Assembly: GCA_017449525.1 (NCBI GenBank)
Contig: JAFTFL010000012.1
Location: forward strand, 1-64,000
DNA: 64,000 nucleotides
Reading direction: 5' to 3'
From: Bacteroidales bacterium
GTDB taxonomy: Bacteria > Bacteroidota > Bacteroidia > Bacteroidales > P3
Shown here piece after piece: positions 62,672 through 64,000 of this stretch. Position 1 is the stretch's first letter. Every line of letters begins with the position of its first letter. The notes beneath the pieces are model-generated. The model made no database searches. It saw nothing but the letters and a program-made list of their open reading frames with translations, and was not told where the DNA came from. The position numbers and the translations under genes are program-made.

Positions 62672-63666
62672 AAATTCTGATTATACGTTTCAGTTCCATA
62701 GGCGACATCGTGTTGACTTCGGCGGTGGTGCGAGGTGTGAAGCAACAGGTCCCCAGTGCTGAACTGCACTTTTTAACCAAGCCCAGTTTCGCCCCATTGC
62801 TACAGCATAACCCGTATGTTGACAAACTCTATACACTGCAATCCTCTTTGTGGGGAACGGCACAGTTATTGAGGCGAGAGCATTATGATCAAGTGGTCGA
62901 CCTGCATTGCAATTTGAGGTCTCACGTACTTCGTTTGCTGCTTTGCTGTAAGTCTACTGGTTTTGACAAGGAGGATGGTGCACGTCGTCGGTATGTTCGT
63001 ACTAAGCTGTTCGCTGGCACAGGACTGCATGTGGTCGACCGCTACTTTGGGGCTGTACGTTCGTTGCAGGTGCGTAACGATGGTCGTGGACTTGATCTTT
63101 TTATGCCCACGGCTGCGGATAAGACAGCATTGGAACAACTGCTACCAGGTGCCCCCTACGTGGCTATTGTGTGTGGTGCGCAGCATTACACTAAGCAAAT
63201 CCCTATAGACAGGTTGCATTTCTTGTGCGAGAATCTGCATCTTCCTGTAGTGTTGGTGGGGGGCAAGACAGAACAAGAACTGTTGCAGCAGGAGGACTGG
63301 ACGGCGCAGGGGCAGGTTTTCAATCTCTGTGGTTGCACAGGACTGAGCGATTCGGCACGGATAATAGGCCGTGCTGCTGTTGTCATTACGCCCGATACTG
63401 GCATGATGCACATCGCTGCAGCGTTGCGCCGTCCAGTGATAGCCATTTGGGGATGCACCACTCCGCAAATGGGGTTCGCCCCGTATGGCACTGAGGCTGT
63501 CAATTTGGAAGTGCAGGCCTTAAAGTGTCGACCTTGTAGCCGCTTCGGCTTAGAACGTTGCCCGTTGCAGCACTACGACTGCATGCAAAAGCAGGACTGG
63601 GCGCATGTTGTGACGCTTTGTCGTAGCATGTATGCCCAATCTGTTGAGGCGACGCAGAATAGGTAG
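62668..63666 (+). CDS. Glycosyltransferase family 9 (heptosyltransferase-like) protein
   Basis: About 332 residues from a GTG at 62668 that overlaps the tamB stop by 4 nt; the frame extends to 62605 but inside tamB. It starts VKILIIRFSSIGDIVLTSAV, the GT9 N-terminal signature, has VVDLHCNLRS, and the C-terminal donor site VITPDTGMMHIAAALRRPVIAIWGCTTPQMG. A Cys-rich segment follows (ALKCRPCSRFGLERCPLQHY). It likely adds a heptose or other sugar to the LPS core in the cytoplasm. Translational coupling to tamB is implied. Confidence 0.9.
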   Translation: MKILIIRFSSIGDIVLTSAVVRGVKQQVPSAELHFLTKPSFAPLLQHNPYVDKLYTLQSSLWGTAQLLRREHYDQVVDLHCNLRSHVLRLLLCCKSTGFDKEDGARRRYVRTKLFAGTGLHVVDRYFGAVRSLQVRNDGRGLDLFMPTAADKTALEQLLPGAPYVAIVCGAQHYTKQIPIDRLHFLCENLHLPVVLVGGKTEQELLQQEDWTAQGQVFNLCGCTGLSDSARIIGRAAVVITPDTGMMHIAAALRRPVIAIWGCTTPQMGFAPYGTEAVNLEVQALKCRPCSRFGLERCPLQHYDCMQKQDWAHVVTLCRSMYAQSVEATQNR

Positions 63667-63706
63667 TCAGGGATAAAGCATTGCGAGTACAGGAAAAGAA
63701 ACAACT

Positions 63707-64000
63707 ATGACGAGAATAAACGACAATAAATCAGAAGCAGAATTCGACCAGAATTTGGCGGAAATCGTCAGTACCCCCAAGTACATGGCCACGTTCGTCC
63801 TGCTGATACCTATATATATAATAGTGTTCGCCGTGTTCTATAACCCAACGTTTGGCCTCGGAGCCGATGCGCTGCGTGTGTGGGACGAGGCTTCCTCCAT
63901 GACCATTCCCTTGCTGGCCTCCATTTCGCTACTTGTACTGCTGTTGAGTCGTGGAGGGCTGTTCGTGATGTCTCGCCGTGCTCGGCTGACGGATTTGCAT
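63707..64000 (+). CDS. Integral membrane protein, C-terminus cut by window end
   Basis: 98 codons are visible from the ATG at 63707 to the window edge, with no stop. Two transmembrane segments are seen: about residues 29-49 (MATFVLLIPIYIIVFAVF) and 74-90 (LLASISLLVLLLSRGGL). The first 25 residues are hydrophilic. The arrangement resembles the membrane part of LytTR-family regulators of Bacteroidota, but the DNA-binding domain lies outside, so this is a guess. It starts 41 nt after the GT9 gene. Confidence 0.6.
   Translation, partial: MTRINDNKSEAEFDQNLAEIVSTPKYMATFVLLIPIYIIVFAVFYNPTFGLGADALRVWDEASSMTIPLLASISLLVLLLSRGGLFVMSRRARLTDLH

Noticed and set aside
1-64000. tRNA, rRNA and CRISPR arrays
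   Set aside because: I looked in the larger gene-free stretches for cloverleaf arms, rRNA segments and regularly spaced repeats and saw none. This was by eye, so a single tRNA could be missed.

Overview
The window is a 64 kb piece of a Bacteroidota chromosome, most likely order Bacteroidales. Four things point there. Type IX secretion system (T9SS) genes are present (porV, porU, two porP/SprF genes, porK/gldK, a PorE-like OmpA protein). Promoters have the Bacteroidota form, with a -7 box TAnnTTTG and in several cases a -33 TTTG 18-20 nt upstream. Shine-Dalgarno sequences are mostly absent. MurF-alanine racemase occurs as one fused protein. I cannot name a genus. The start of the window (about 1-1500) is foreign: the end of a prophage-type gene fusing a Mu F-like head protein to an ADP-ribosyltransferase toxin domain, a small convergent gene, and a short orphan reading frame abutting floA.

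Layout. 1.5-8.5 kb (minus): floA-nfeD-clpS-ispF-porV-porU. 8.5-9.6 kb: 1.1 kb without a gene. 9.6-12.3 kb (plus): porP-porK, closed by a hairpin terminator, with porL/M/N absent. 12.4-19.7 kb (plus): ostA-like gene, grpE, dnaJ, DUF2851, murF-alr. 19.8-21.1 kb (plus): a hemerythrin protein and an overlapping LuxR regulator with a degenerate receiver. 21.2-28.0 kb (minus): hydrolase, PD40/OmpA-like protein with a PsbP-like partner, glycosyltransferase, YitT. 28.2-29.1 kb (plus): lipoprotein. 29.3-35.8 kb (minus): a probable T9SS cargo, pepD, metallo-hydrolase, phoH, ispE, fba. 35.8-36.4 kb: a regulatory region with a 74-bp palindrome. 36.4-42.5 kb: gpsA (plus), an outer-membrane barrel (minus), then porin, Gate-domain protein, purE and a kinase-deaminase fusion (plus). 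42.5-46.6 kb (minus): FAH-family enzyme, exonuclease, kdsA, four-helix-bundle protein, dihydroorotate dehydrogenase-like protein. 47-49.7 kb (plus): TPR protein, cinA, DUF486. 50.5-56.8 kb (minus, read right to left): tsaD-porP2-porE-like-GT39 glycosyltransferase. 56.8-58.2 kb: remnants of hsdR and an insertion sequence. 58.2-64 kb (plus): tamB, GT9, and a partial membrane protein.

How the genes work together. The dominant theme is the outer envelope. T9SS parts are spread over three loci, and a likely T9SS substrate (lamin-tail protein with a C-terminal sorting-type domain) lies at 35 kb. LPS and envelope genes (ostA-like, kdsA, GT4, GT9, tamB, porins) are interleaved with housekeeping genes. 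The most striking feature is an 11-nt poly-G tract that puts the GT39 membrane glycosyltransferase out of frame. It sits at the end of the T9SS-linked tsaD operon and looks like a phase-variation switch. No tRNA, rRNA or CRISPR array was seen.
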